This document shows positions 17,784 to 26,912 of a stretch of DNA of 64,000 nucleotides, one piece after another. The translations under genes were made by a program, and so were the position numbers. The DNA comes from Pseudoxanthomonas jiangsuensis (GTDB lineage Bacteria; Pseudomonadota; Gammaproteobacteria; Xanthomonadales; Xanthomonadaceae), in the NCBI RefSeq assembly GCF_010093185.1, contig NZ_PDWL01000011.1, forward strand, positions 57,588-121,587. Direction: 5' to 3'. A model generated the notes under the pieces. The model ran no database searches. It saw only the letters and a program-made list of their open reading frames with translations, and was not told the origin of the DNA. How positions within the stretch are numbered: the first letter of the stretch is position 1; each line of letters begins with the position of its first letter.

Positions 17784-19319
17784 CTATTTCAAGCTGATGG
17801 TGGTGTTGACGCCGTGGTGGGCGGTGTCGTCGTCAAACCAACGCGCCGTCACCGTCTTGGTCTGGGTGTAGAACGTGATGACTTGCTTTCCGTAGGGCCC
17901 GAGGTCGCCAAGCTTGGATGCGCGCGACCCGGTGAACGAGAACATCGGTACCGGCACCGGAATCGGCACGTTGATACCGACCTGACCGACGTCGATCTCT
18001 TCCTGGAACCGCCGCGCCGCTGCGCCCGACTGCGTGAAAACGGCGGTGCCGTTTCCGTTAGGATTCGCATTGATCAGGGCGATGGCTTCGTCGAGGTTGT
18101 CGGCTCCTGCGACCACCATCACCGGTCCGAAGATCTCCTCGTCATAGATGCGCATGCCCGGCCTGACGTTGGAAAAGATGGTCGGCCCGACAAAGTTCCC
18201 ACGCTCGAAGCCTGCGACCACCGGGTTCCGCCCGTCCAGCTCAAGGTGGGCGCCCTGATTGATGCCGGACGCGATCAATGCTTCGATCCGTTCGCGGGCT
18301 GCGCAAGAAATCACGGGTCCGACATCGGTGCCTGCCTCCGTGCCCGCATTGACCCTCAGCGACTTCGCTTTCTCCACCAGTTCCGGGATCCACTGTCGGG
18401 CTCCACCCACCAGCACCACGGTCGAGGCCGCCATGCAGCGTTGCCCCGCGGCACCGAATGCCGCGCCGGTCAATGCGTTGAGTGTCTGTTCCTTGCTCGC
18501 ATCAGGGAGCACTACCGCGTGGTTCTTGGCACCCATCATGCATTGCACTCGCTTGCCGGCCGCCGAAGCACGGTTGTAGACATGAGTGCCGACGCCGGTG
18601 GAGCCTACGAACGAGATTGCCTTGATGTCCGGATGGTCGCAGAGGGCATTGACCACATCCGCGCCACCGTGAACGACGTTGAGCACACCCTTGGGTACGC
18701 CAGCTTCGATGGCCAGCTCGACCAGCCGCATGGTCACCAGCGGATCCTGCTCGGACGGCTTGAGCACGAAGGTGTTTCCTGTCGCGATCGCCATTGGGAA
18801 CATCCACAAAGGGATCATCGCCGGGAAGTTGAACGGCGTGATGCCTGCACATACCCCCAGCGGCTGCAGCAAGGTGTAGGTGTCCACGCCACCGGCCACG
18901 TTGTTGGCCATCTCGCCAAGCTGAAGATTTCCGATCGCCGCCGCGTGCTCGACCACCTCGAGGCCACGGAACACGTCGCCCTCGGCGTCCGGCAGGGTCT
19001 TGCCCTGCTCGCTGGTCAGCACGACGGCAAGCTCCTTCAGATTGTCGCGGATGAGCTGCTGGTACTTCAGGAAGATCCGGGCGCGCACACCGATCGGCGT
19101 CTTGCGCCAGGTCTTGAACGCGTGTGCCGCCGCCGCCACGGCAGCCTCCACTTCGGATGCAGTCGCCATTGGTACGCGGGCCAGCACGTCCTGGGTGGCG
19201 GGGTTGATCACATCCCTCCATTCAGTGCTCGCCGACTGCAGGAACTCGCCGCCGACGAGCAGGGGCACGGTCGGGACGGCAAGACGTGCGCCAGCCGAGG
19301 AAGAAATCGCAGCGTTCAT
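17784..19319 (-). CDS. mmsA: CoA-acylating methylmalonate-semialdehyde dehydrogenase
   Basis: 511 residues of aldehyde dehydrogenase fold. MmsA converts methylmalonate semialdehyde to propionyl-CoA with NAD and CoA. Seen: the catalytic cysteine in [11 protein letters not shown] near residue 295, [24 protein letters not shown] near residue 245, and [16 protein letters not shown] near the C-terminus, a run peculiar to MmsA. It is the first gene of the valine operon and is divergent from the ScfR regulator. Two TTTGCAAA-like palindromes lie in the 131-base space between them. Confidence 0.96.
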   Translation of the reverse strand: MNAAISSSAGARLAVPTVPLLVGGEFLQSASTEWRDVINPATQDVLARVPMATASEVEAAVAAAAHAFKTWRKTPIGVRARIFLKYQQLIRDNLKELAVVLTSEQGKTLPDAEGDVFRGLEVVEHAAAIGNLQLGEMANNVAGGVDTYTLLQPLGVCAGITPFNFPAMIPLWMFPMAIATGNTFVLKPSEQDPLVTMRLVELAIEAGVPKGVLNVVHGGADVVNALCDHPDIKAISFVGSTGVGTHVYNRASAAGKRVQCMMGAKNHAVVLPDASKEQTLNALTGAAFGAAGQRCMAASTVVLVGGARQWIPELVEKAKSLRVNAGTEAGTDVGPVISCAARERIEALIASGINQGAHLELDGRNPVVAGFERGNFVGPTIFSNVRPGMRIYDEEIFGPVMVVAGADNLDEAIALINANPNGNGTAVFTQSGAAARRFQEEIDVGQVGINVPIPVPVPMFSFTGSRASKLGDLGPYGKQVITFYTQTKTVTARWFDDDTAHHGVNTTISLK

Positions 19320-19356
19320 CTTTTGCCTTGCTCAGCCGCCACCTTGGGGCTTCGCA

Positions 19357-19370
19357 TTATTCGCAAATAA
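19357..19370. promoter_or_regulatory. ScfR-type operator, mmsA-proximal
   Basis: TTATTCGCAAATAA is an almost perfect palindrome 37 bases upstream of the mmsA start. It shares the GCAAA core with the second site at 19426. RamB/ScfR-family regulators are known to bind TTTGCAAA-type elements, so this is a likely operator of the valine operon. Confidence 0.6.
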
Positions 19371-19425
19371 CGATAAATTGATAGGGGTGATAATGCTGTA
19401 ATCCGCGAAGCAGGAGCGGCCATTC

Positions 19426-19438
19426 TGCAAATTTTGCA
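19426..19438. promoter_or_regulatory. ScfR-type operator, regulator-proximal
   Basis: TGCAAATTTTGCA is a perfect odd palindrome containing TTTGCAAA, ending just before the GGGAG ribosome site of the regulator gene. Binding here would block the regulator's own expression. Confidence 0.6.
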
Positions 19439-19450
19439 AAGGGAGCCACG

Positions 19451-20866
19451 GTGACCAAGGCCTACATTGGCGTCCGCCTCAGGCGGCTACGTGAGGAGCA
19501 TGGGTTGACTCAGACGGCGCTCGCCAAGGCGCTGGACATTTCCTCCAGCTATCTCAACCAGATCGAGAACAACCAGCGCCCCCTGACCGTACCCGTCCTG
19601 CTGCGCATCAATGCCCATTTCGGGATTGACGTGCAGATGTTCTCCGACAATGACGAAGCTGCACTCGTGAGCGGGCTTCGCGACATGTTGGTCGACATTG
19701 GCCACGCACCGTCGTCGATGGCCGAGGTCCGCGCCATCGCCAGCAACATGCCCGAACTCGGCCGCGCACTTCTACAGCTCCATGGCGACTATTGCGATGC
19801 ACGTGAACGTGCCGACATGCTCGCCGAGCGCCTCAGCGAGCCCGATATTGTTCGCCTGGCCAGGTTGCCGCACGCAGGCGACCAGGTGCGTGACTACTTC
19901 AACCGGCGACACAATCATGTCGCCGAGCTGGACCATGCCGCCGAGCGCCTCCATCAGCAGGTCGAGCTCAGCCACGGTGATGTGCACCGGTTCTTGAGGG
20001 AACACCTGCTCAAAGCTCACGGCATGACGGTCACCACCAGCACGGGGCCCTCAACCGCCTCGCGTGGCGAGCATCGATTCGAGGCTGAGCGGCAGAGCGT
20101 TGTGCTGGCGCCACACCTCACCCCGGGACAGCAGGCTTTCCAGATGGCCGTCGAGCTTGCGCGGCTCGAGCACGGCGAGACGATGGATCGCCTGATCGCG
20201 GACGCGGGCTTCGACGGCGATGAGCAGCATCGCCTGGCGCGTATCGGCCTGGGCAACTATTTCGCGGGCGCGCTGCTGATGCCCTACGGCCCGTTCCTCG
20301 CCGCAGCGGAAGCATCCGGCTACGACATCGAATGGCTCGCGCAGAGGTTCGGTGTCGGCTTCGAAAGCGTCTGCCATCGCCTGAGTACTCTGCAACGCCC
20401 CGGCGCCCACGGACTTCCCTTCTGCTTCATCAGGGTGGACAGGGCGGGCAATGTATCCAAACGGCACTCTGCCACCGAGTTCCAGTTCTCTCGTGTTGGC
20501 GGATCCTGCCCGCTCTGGATCGTCTACGAAGCCTTCAACCAGCCGGGACGCGTACTCACTCAGATCGCGGCAATGCCCGACGGGCGCCATCACTTCTGGA
20601 TATCGCGCCAGGTCTCGAGTGGCCCTTCCTTCCATGGCAGCCAGCGCAAGACTTTCGCCGTCAGCCTTGGTTGCGAACTGCGCCATGCCCAGCGGCTGGT
20701 CTACTCTCGGGGGCTGGATTTGCGCCCGGGCAACGACGCCACCCCCATTGGTCCCGGTTGCCGCGTCTGCGACCGACACGTGTGCATACAGCGCGCCTTC
20801 CCGGCGCTCTCATCGGCATCTCGCGCAGACGTTGCCGAATCGCGTCTGAGCGCCTCCGGAACGTAG
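19451..20866 (+). CDS. ScfR-family (short-chain fatty acyl) transcriptional regulator
   Basis: 471 residues, GTG start after GGGAG. The N-terminal XRE helix-turn-helix is at about residues 5-65 (RLRRLREEHGLTQTALAKALDIS, YLNQIENNQRPL). The middle is an IrrE/DUF2083-like helical domain, and the C-terminus carries a cysteine cluster GPGCRVCDRHVC, likely metal- or ligand-binding. The family includes PrpR/RamB, regulators of propionate, methylcitrate or acetate genes that sense acyl-CoA. Its position divergent from mmsA makes it the regulator of the valine operon, whose end product is propionyl-CoA. Confidence 0.92.
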   Translation: MTKAYIGVRLRRLREEHGLTQTALAKALDISSSYLNQIENNQRPLTVPVLLRINAHFGIDVQMFSDNDEAALVSGLRDMLVDIGHAPSSMAEVRAIASNMPELGRALLQLHGDYCDARERADMLAERLSEPDIVRLARLPHAGDQVRDYFNRRHNHVAELDHAAERLHQQVELSHGDVHRFLREHLLKAHGMTVTTSTGPSTASRGEHRFEAERQSVVLAPHLTPGQQAFQMAVELARLEHGETMDRLIADAGFDGDEQHRLARIGLGNYFAGALLMPYGPFLAAAEASGYDIEWLAQRFGVGFESVCHRLSTLQRPGAHGLPFCFIRVDRAGNVSKRHSATEFQFSRVGGSCPLWIVYEAFNQPGRVLTQIAAMPDGRHHFWISRQVSSGPSFHGSQRKTFAVSLGCELRHAQRLVYSRGLDLRPGNDATPIGPGCRVCDRHVCIQRAFPALSSASRADVAESRLSASGT

Positions 20867-20949
20867 CGCCACGCTGCGCGCTCGGCTGCTCCAGCATGGG
20901 CGGTGGCGCGCTTCGCCGATCGCCCCTCATGGCCGGCCCGCCTGCCGGT

Positions 20950-21660
20950 CTACTGCGGCTTGCCCAGTGCGTTCTGCAACGCCGCCAGCGTCCGCCGATG
21001 CGCCAATTCCGCCGCCGCCTCATCGTAATGGTCGCCACCCACACGGGCGAACGCGTGATCCACACCGGGATAGCGGTAAAGCTCGGCATCTGGAAGCGCG
21101 CCGAGCACGGGAAAGATCTTCTCGATCGCATCCGTTCCGGCAAATCGATCCTGTTCTGCGAAGTGCAGTACCAGCTTGCATGAGATGTTGGGGGCTTCAT
21201 GCAGGAGATTCTCGATGTTCACCCCATAGAACCCTACGGCACATGCCACGCCAGTGCGACTGGCAGCGAGATAGGCCAGGCGCCCTCCGAGGCAGTAGCC
21301 GACGAAGCCCGTGGCAGGCGTCGTGACCTGCGGTAGCGCCTGCAAGGCATCAAGACATGCCGCGATGTCGACCATCGCCTGATCCTGGTCGAACTCAGCC
21401 AGATAGCCGAAGGCTTTCTCGAACTCCTCCTGCGTGTAACCAAGCTCGATGCCTGGCTGCAGCCGCCAGAACAGGTCCGGCACCAAGGCAACATAGCCAT
21501 CCTCGGCGAACCGGTCCGCCACCGCGCGCATGTTCGCGTTGACGCCGAAGATCTCCTGACCGATCACGATTCCCGGCCCCCGTCCCGAGGCAGGCAACGC
21601 CAGATAGGCGCGGAACACGCCGCCATCCTTCGCCGTGACTTCCATCATCTGTCCCATCAT
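20950..21660 (-). CDS. Dienelactone hydrolase family protein
   Basis: 236 residues with the DLH alpha/beta fold. Seen: IVIGQEIFGVNANMRAVADR near residue 32, the active-site nucleophile cysteine in GFVGYCLGGRLAYLA near residue 122, and His in GVDHAF near residue 205; an aspartate in EQDRFAGTDA near residue 170 completes a Cys-Asp-His triad. Such enzymes open dienelactones in ring-cleavage pathways or hydrolyse other lactones. AGGGAG precedes the start. It is third in an operon with a VOC protein and an FAH hydrolase, 66 bases after the latter. The substrate is unproven. Confidence 0.9.
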   Translation of the reverse strand: MMGQMMEVTAKDGGVFRAYLALPASGRGPGIVIGQEIFGVNANMRAVADRFAEDGYVALVPDLFWRLQPGIELGYTQEEFEKAFGYLAEFDQDQAMVDIAACLDALQALPQVTTPATGFVGYCLGGRLAYLAASRTGVACAVGFYGVNIENLLHEAPNISCKLVLHFAEQDRFAGTDAIEKIFPVLGALPDAELYRYPGVDHAFARVGGDHYDEAAAELAHRRTLAALQNALGKPQ

Positions 21661-21726
21661 GTCTCCCTGGTAACGCTTGAACTATCCGGTGCGCGCGACG
21701 TGGCGCGCTGAACGCAGCGTGCTGCG

Positions 21727-22659
21727 CTAGGGCGAACGGATCCCGTGCGACAACTCGCCGATCCCTTCGATCCACAGGCTCACCTGATCGCCCGGCGCCA
21801 GAAAGCGTTGATACGGCATGCCCACGCCAGCCGGCGTCCCCGTCAAGATCAGGTCCCCCGGCTGCAGCGTTACGCGCGACGAGAGCCACGCGATCTGCTC
21901 TGCGATGTCGAAGATCATGTGCCGCGTGCTGGAGTCCTGGTGAAGCTGGCCGTTGACGGACAACTTCATGGCCAGGTTCTGAGGTTCCGTGATCTGTGCT
22001 GCCGGAACGACCCATGGCCCTAGCGGACACGAGCCGTCAAAACACTTCATCGTGATCCAGTCGTAGTGAAACGGCGACCCGGCGGGCGAAGCCGCTCGAC
22101 CCACTTCGCGGACCGACAGATCGTTGGCAATGGTGTATCCGGCGACATGACCGATGGCATCCTCGATGCTCACATCCCTCGCCTCGCGCCCTATCACTAC
22201 CCCCAGCTCGATCTCGTGATCGAGGCGCGTGGAGAAGCGAGGGATCGCCACCTGCGCCCCATGCCCCACAACCGCGCTCCGTGACGTCTTGATGAAGTGC
22301 CAGGGATTGTCGCCCAGTTGCTTGGCATTGAGGGCGACGGGCGCGTTCATCACGCGCGCCATCTCCTCGACATGGTCCTGGTAGTTGGCACCCGCACAGA
22401 AGATGTTGCCGGGGATCCAAGGGGCAGCAATCTCGAGCGCCGCCAGAGGCTTGATGACCGCTGATTCCAAGCTGCCACTATCGGCAGCCAGTTGTCGGCA
22501 CAGAGATTCAGTCGTGCCCCAGGTCCGGAACACCTCGCCCAAGGCGCTGAGTTCCGGCCGCCCGGTGGCCTTCGCGATGTCGATGACGGTATCGCCAACC
22601 GACACGCCGGCTCGAGGCGCTCCCTCTTCCGAGAAAGACAGCAGTCGATAGGCTGACAT
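21727..22659 (-). CDS. Fumarylacetoacetate hydrolase family protein
   Basis: 310 residues. The FAH fold hydrolyses or decarboxylates beta-diketo and 2-oxo acids with a bound divalent metal, typically late in meta-cleavage, homogentisate or gentisate pathways. Seen: the metal ligand pair in RLDHEIELGVVIG near residue 147, NDLSVRE near residue 180, TMKCFDGSCPLGPW near residue 205 and LTGTPAGVG near residue 275. It starts four bases before the VOC gene ends, so the two are cotranscribed. In context it should act on the product of ring opening, for example a maleyl- or fumarylpyruvate-like acid. Confidence 0.92.
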   Translation of the reverse strand: MSAYRLLSFSEEGAPRAGVSVGDTVIDIAKATGRPELSALGEVFRTWGTTESLCRQLAADSGSLESAVIKPLAALEIAAPWIPGNIFCAGANYQDHVEEMARVMNAPVALNAKQLGDNPWHFIKTSRSAVVGHGAQVAIPRFSTRLDHEIELGVVIGREARDVSIEDAIGHVAGYTIANDLSVREVGRAASPAGSPFHYDWITMKCFDGSCPLGPWVVPAAQITEPQNLAMKLSVNGQLHQDSSTRHMIFDIAEQIAWLSSRVTLQPGDLILTGTPAGVGMPYQRFLAPGDQVSLWIEGIGELSHGIRSP

Positions 22660-22662
22660 GGA

Positions 22663-23163
22663 TCACGCTGCTCCGGACAGCGGCTTTCCATCCGGGTCGA
22701 AACGGTCTCCGAAGTCGAAGAAATCGTCGTGCAGGAAGCCGTCGTAGTACTGGATCTCCCACCACGTATGGTTCATGTCCTCGAAGTAGAACGAGTACAC
22801 CCCATGCTGGAACTCGATGGGCATGATCTGCTTGATCTTGTACGTGTCCTTGTACTCGTGCGCCTTCTTCCAGGCTTCGTCGACCTCTTCCTTCGAGCCT
22901 ACATCCAGGCCCCAATGGTGCATGAGAGTCTTCGGCAACACCTTGTCTCCCACTTCAAGGCAGACGACATGAAACTTCATGCCGAGCCGGAACACCATGC
23001 CCGGGGGCGCGTGGCGCACCACCTCCAGCCCGAGGAACTCCTCGTAGAACTGGCGCGTCTCCTTCAGGTTGTAGACGTCGTTGGTACCGTGCGTCAGGGC
23101 ATAGGCCTTGACGATCGACTGGCGATCCTCTCGCGGCGGCGCCGCGGCATCTTCAAGAATCAT
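22663..23163 (-). CDS. Single-domain VOC (glyoxalase/extradiol dioxygenase superfamily) protein
   Basis: 166 residues from the start at 23163. The vicinal-oxygen-chelate fold is evident and a metal triad can be read: His25 in ALTHGTND, His82/83 in TLMHHWGLD and Glu136 in HTWWEIQYYDG. It could therefore be a dioxygenase, an isomerase or a thiol-transferring enzyme. A second VOC gene of the same island lies at 33.1 kb. This one leads an operon with an FAH hydrolase and a dienelactone hydrolase, a layout expected of a ring-cleavage enzyme, though one domain is half the size of classical type I extradiol dioxygenases. Function open. Confidence 0.85.
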   Translation of the reverse strand: MILEDAAAPPREDRQSIVKAYALTHGTNDVYNLKETRQFYEEFLGLEVVRHAPPGMVFRLGMKFHVVCLEVGDKVLPKTLMHHWGLDVGSKEEVDEAWKKAHEYKDTYKIKQIMPIEFQHGVYSFYFEDMNHTWWEIQYYDGFLHDDFFDFGDRFDPDGKPLSGAA

Positions 23164-23532
23164 TTCGTGTCTCCACTTGCATGATGGGCGTTGCACGGGA
23201 TGGAAGCGCGGCTTCCACGGTTCGGTGCGAGTCGTGGCGTTCGCCACATTGCGTGATGCAGACGGTTTGGCCGGGCTGCGCCATTGATGTTTGCTGGATC
23301 TTCCGGTCACCGCCCTCCGCGCGGCGCATTGAGCTTCACGAGGCTATCGGCGTGGGGCGCCCACTTTCGCGCTTCCGCCATTCCCCCGCCAACATCGATC
23401 GACGGCAGATATGTTGCGACACACAATATTTGATATAGATATTAATTCGAAGCCTACCCAGAGCCCTGATACGCGTCAAGGCCCGCATGTCCGGCAGGAC
23501 AGCCCCGCACGACGATGGAACGGTGCCCCTCA
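23164..23532. other. Divergent promoter region of the VOC operon and carbonic-anhydrase-like gene
   Basis: 369 bases with no gene. The left part is GC-rich; the stretch 23410-23450 is AT-rich and carries operator copy B. Its position upstream of both divergent genes suits a shared promoter region. Confidence 0.55.
23430..23445. promoter_or_regulatory. Island operator, copy B (divergent)
   Basis: TTGATATAGATATTAA keeps the symmetric positions TTNANATNNATNTNAA of the island consensus. It is 267 bases before the VOC start and 88 bases before the carbonic-anhydrase-like start. The match is weaker than for copies E and G. Confidence 0.5.
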
Positions 23533-24081
23533 ATGAACCACGTACTTCAGACATTTTCCGGAATCGAACCTCGGATCGGCCAGCGGGTCTACCTGGCACC
23601 CGGAGCTACCCTGATCGGCGACGTCGAGATCGGAGATGACGCCTCGATCTGGCCCAACACCGTGATTCGTGCCGACGTCAATCGCGTCTGCATCGGCGCA
23701 CGCAGCAGCGTGCAGGACGGCACGGTCATCCACGTCAGCGGAAGCGCGCTCGAAGGTGGAGGCGATGGCTATCCCACCCTGATCGGCTGTGATGTCACCG
23801 TGGGGCACAGGGCCATTCTCCACGGTTGCCGGATTGCCGACTTTGCCCTGATCGGCATGGGTTCCATCATCCTGGATGGCGCCACCATCGGCTGCGCGGC
23901 CATGATCGGCGCCGGCTCGTTGGTACCTTCAGGACGGGTCGTGGGAGACGGCGAACTGTGGTTCGGCAACCCAGCGCGTTTCGTACGCCATCTGAACGCG
24001 GAGGAGATCCAAGCACTGCATCGCGGCGCGGCCCACTACGTGGCCATCAAGGACAGGTACCTCACCGAGCCCCACCCATGA
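23533..24081 (+). CDS. Gamma-class carbonic anhydrase-like hexapeptide-repeat protein
   Basis: 182 residues of left-handed beta-helix repeats (LIGDVEIGDDASIWPNTVI, IGARSSVQDGTVIHV and so on). The three zinc-binding histidines of gamma carbonic anhydrases are present: GTVIHVS, TVGHRAIL and LHGC. Related proteins include PaaY and CaiE, which accompany CoA-ester catabolic pathways; PaaY is a thioesterase that frees CoA from dead-end products. Since the island works through CoA thioesters, a PaaY-like safety role is attractive but inferred. ATGs at 23515 and 23533 are both possible; 23533 gives the usual family N-terminus. Confidence 0.88.
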   Translation: MNHVLQTFSGIEPRIGQRVYLAPGATLIGDVEIGDDASIWPNTVIRADVNRVCIGARSSVQDGTVIHVSGSALEGGGDGYPTLIGCDVTVGHRAILHGCRIADFALIGMGSIILDGATIGCAAMIGAGSLVPSGRVVGDGELWFGNPARFVRHLNAEEIQALHRGAAHYVAIKDRYLTEPHP

Positions 24082-24093
24082 CGTGCGCTGCCG

Positions 24094-24114
24094 GTGCATC
24101 GGTGACGCATGCAC
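24094..24114. terminator. Hairpin between convergent genes
   Basis: GTGCAT and ATGCAC pair around a nine-base loop in the 44-base space between the carbonic-anhydrase-like gene and the ligase gene. It could work in both directions, but no U run is seen. Confidence 0.3.
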
Positions 24115-24125
24115 AACGGTGCGAT

Positions 24126-25790
24126 TCACGATGTAGCGGACTTGGCGAGCTTCTCCCGGATGTCTTCGCGCAACGCAGACTTGTTCAGCTTGCCGACCTT
24201 CGTCAACGGCAAGGCGTCCACTAATTCAATGCGCTCTGGCCACTTGAACTTGGCGAATCCAAGCTCTGCCAGATGCACGCCAAGCTCTTCCACCGAAGGA
24301 GTGATCGCACTCTCCTTCGTCACGATGTAGACGCATGCACGCTCGCCAAGGACAGGATCCGGCATGCCGACGACCGCGCACGTGGAAACCGCCGGGTGCG
24401 TGAGCACGCCGCCCTCGAGTTCCTCGCAGTTGATTTTCTCGTGCCCCCGGCTGACAACGTCTGCGGTCCGGCCCGCGAACGCGAAATAGCGCTTGCCATC
24501 GATCTCTCGCTGGATCATCAGGTCGCTACTGCGATAGAAGCCCTCATCGGTGAATGCTTCCGCGTTCCGCTCTTCGGCGTCGTAGTAGCCGCACAAGGTG
24601 TACGGCCCCCGGCAAGTCAACAAGCCGACTTCACCGAGCGCGGCTTGTTGCCCCGTCTCGGGGTTGATGAGGCGCACTTCGTCCAGCGCGGACAGCGGGC
24701 GTCCCACGGTCCAATCGCGGGCCTCCTCCGGGTCGTCCGCGCGGCAGTAGAGATTGAGGCCCTCGCTCATGCCGAACATCGGCAACGCGGTGACGCCGTA
24801 CTTCTCCCTGATCACCTTGGCACCATCGGGAGCCCACGCGCCGCGAACCCGCTCCAGCGTGCCGTGCCCGCCCTCGATCATTGAGTCCAGGCGCGGCAGC
24901 AGCGACCGGATCATGCCGATGAATGTGGGTTTCTTGTGGGTGAAGATCCAGCCCCAGGCTTCCGGCGTCATAGCCGAAGGGATGGCAAATGTCGCCCCTG
25001 TCAGCAGGCTCGGCAGCAGAAAGCACACCATCGCCGCGTTGTGGATCATGGGCATCGGCATGAACAACACTTCGCCGTTGCCGAAGCCCATCACTTCGGC
25101 ACCCAGTTCCGCGTTCAACAGGTAGTCGTTCTGTATCCTCGGGATGATCTTGGGAACCCCCGTGGTACCTCCCGACAGCTGGAACACAGCGACCTGGAAG
25201 GGATCCCGGGGAACCGCCGCCACCACCGCCTTCGCGGCGTCTGGCGCGATCCCCAGGACGAGATCCTCCGCTCGATGCACGCCATCCCGAACATCGCCAC
25301 GAAGGGAGATCACGTGCTCCATTGTGGGGATGCGATCCTTCATCCTGAGCGCGAATGCCGGCAGATCGAACTTCGTGTCATCACCCTGGACGATATGCGC
25401 CCTGGCAGCGGCATGCACGCCCAGGTACTCGATCTCCATTTCGCGATGCGCCGCAAGCGTGCATACCGGTATCAATCCCGCCTTGAAGCAGGCGATCAGC
25501 GCCTCGATGAGCTCCACCGAGTTTCCGGACTGGAAGATCACGCGATCGAGGGGGCGCAGTCCGAGTCCCAGCAGGGACGCCGCCAGCGTATCGGTCCGCG
25601 CAGCGAGCTGCGCGTAGGTGATGTCCCCCTGCTCGGTCGCGAGCGCAATACCCGTCGCGTTCCGCTCGAAGGAGGCGATCAAGGCTTCCGCAAGGGTGAT
25701 CTGCTTGAGCTCGCCACTCTCGACATATCGCTGCAAACGTTCGGGCGGTGCGTAAGACACGCCCGGAATCGGATCTTTCACGCTGTACAT
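24126..25790 (-). CDS. Aryl-acid:CoA/AMP ligase of the DhbE type (salicylate/2-hydroxybenzoate-like)
   Basis: About 554 residues of ANL superfamily. Seen: the ATP loop LSGGTTGVPK near residue 205, FGMSEGLNLYCRADDPEE near residue 362, GPYTLCGYYDAEERNAEAFT and GRTADVVSRGHEKINCEELE, and the C-terminal lysine region LTKVGKLNK. These stretches follow the 2,3-dihydroxybenzoate/salicylate adenylating enzymes (DhbE, and the salicylyl/anthranilyl ligases) more than 4-chlorobenzoate or fatty-acid ligases. It should activate an ortho-hydroxy or ortho-amino benzoate with ATP and CoA. The start at 25790 follows GGAG; 25826 is also open but has no site. Last gene of a four-gene operon. Confidence 0.88.
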   Translation of the reverse strand: MYSVKDPIPGVSYAPPERLQRYVESGELKQITLAEALIASFERNATGIALATEQGDITYAQLAARTDTLAASLLGLGLRPLDRVIFQSGNSVELIEALIACFKAGLIPVCTLAAHREMEIEYLGVHAAARAHIVQGDDTKFDLPAFALRMKDRIPTMEHVISLRGDVRDGVHRAEDLVLGIAPDAAKAVVAAVPRDPFQVAVFQLSGGTTGVPKIIPRIQNDYLLNAELGAEVMGFGNGEVLFMPMPMIHNAAMVCFLLPSLLTGATFAIPSAMTPEAWGWIFTHKKPTFIGMIRSLLPRLDSMIEGGHGTLERVRGAWAPDGAKVIREKYGVTALPMFGMSEGLNLYCRADDPEEARDWTVGRPLSALDEVRLINPETGQQAALGEVGLLTCRGPYTLCGYYDAEERNAEAFTDEGFYRSSDLMIQREIDGKRYFAFAGRTADVVSRGHEKINCEELEGGVLTHPAVSTCAVVGMPDPVLGERACVYIVTKESAITPSVEELGVHLAELGFAKFKWPERIELVDALPLTKVGKLNKSALREDIREKLAKSATS

Positions 25791-25856
25791 GGGTACTCCA
25801 CTGAGTTCGTCCCACGGCACATCCATGCGTTCACACGGCGCGCGGTGGGTGGCACC

Positions 25857-26897
25857 TTATAGGTCTTTCGAAATGCCGCCATCGGCACTGGAAACAAAGG
25901 AGTCTGCAAAGAACTCGGCCTCCTGCAAGCCACAGTTGCTTGCAAAGTCGGTCCGCGCCGAGGACACCATCACCGGGGCGCCACAGGCGTAGACCTGGTG
26001 CCCTGACAGATCAGGATGATCCTGCATCACAGCGGCGTGCACGAAGCCGGTGCGCCCTGACCAGGCATCATCAGGCAGAGGTTCCGACAGTACCGGCACA
26101 AAGCGGAAGCAAGAGTATTCCTCGGCCCATCCAGCCACCTCATCCATGGCATAGATGTCCTTCCGGCTTCGGCCGCCCCAGTAGAGCGTGCACTGGCGCG
26201 GATTCTTCCGCGCAAACATGTCGAGCAACATCGAACGGATCGGCGCGTATCCCGTACCGCTGGCCACCATGATGATCGGCTTGTCCGAGTCGCGCAGGAA
26301 AAAGGTACCCAGCGGCCCCTCAAGGCTGATCTTGTCTCGCTGCTTCACGTCCCCGGCGAACAGCCTGTCGGTGAAAAGACCGCCGGCCAAATGACGCACG
26401 TGGAGCTGCAGGTCAAGTACCCCCATCGGCAGTGCGGAGGCGTTCGCTATCGAATAGCTCCGGCGCTCACCGCCGGGAAGCACTATATCGACGTACTGTC
26501 CAGGCAAGAAGATCAGGGTCTGGTGGAGCGGAAGCCGAAGATTCATCACTATCACGTCATCGGCCACGCGATCGAGCTTCTTGACTATCGCCACCGACGA
26601 TCCTGGCTGCGGCAGCGGCGGCAGCTCCTCGATCTCGATTTCGAGATCGCTGCATGCTGTCGCCTGGCACAACATCGCCATGCGTCCCGCGCGATGCGCG
26701 TCGGTCAGGTAATGAGGGTTTGCGTTTCCAAAGTCGAAATCGCCCTCTTTGATGACGCCCATGCAGGTACTGCAGGTGCCCATCAGGCAGCCATAGGGCA
26801 GACTCAAGCCCTTGCCCAGCGCGGCGCGCAGGATTTTCTCTCCTGGCTCGACTTCGAATGTCTTCCCGCTGGGGATCAGTTTTACGTTGTAGCTCAT
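25857..26897 (-). CDS. 2Fe-2S ferredoxin-FAD-NAD(P)H oxidoreductase
   Basis: 346 residues in three parts. First a plant-type ferredoxin domain with cysteines at 37, 42, 45 (YGCLMGTCSTCMG) and 77 (AMLCQATA). Next an FAD domain with RRSYSIANA. Last a nucleotide domain with VASGTGYAPIRSML and a C-terminal YACGAP. The order matches reductase components such as DmpP, AscD and naphthalene/benzoate-type reductases, which feed electrons to an oxygenase. No oxygenase large subunit is in the window, so its partner is missing or encoded elsewhere. It lies between the ligase and a SnoaL-like gene, spaced 30 and 15 bases. Confidence 0.92.
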   Translation of the reverse strand: MSYNVKLIPSGKTFEVEPGEKILRAALGKGLSLPYGCLMGTCSTCMGVIKEGDFDFGNANPHYLTDAHRAGRMAMLCQATACSDLEIEIEELPPLPQPGSSVAIVKKLDRVADDVIVMNLRLPLHQTLIFLPGQYVDIVLPGGERRSYSIANASALPMGVLDLQLHVRHLAGGLFTDRLFAGDVKQRDKISLEGPLGTFFLRDSDKPIIMVASGTGYAPIRSMLLDMFARKNPRQCTLYWGGRSRKDIYAMDEVAGWAEEYSCFRFVPVLSEPLPDDAWSGRTGFVHAAVMQDHPDLSGHQVYACGAPVMVSSARTDFASNCGLQEAEFFADSFVSSADGGISKDL

Positions 26898-26912
26898 GTT
26901 CCTGGCCGATCC

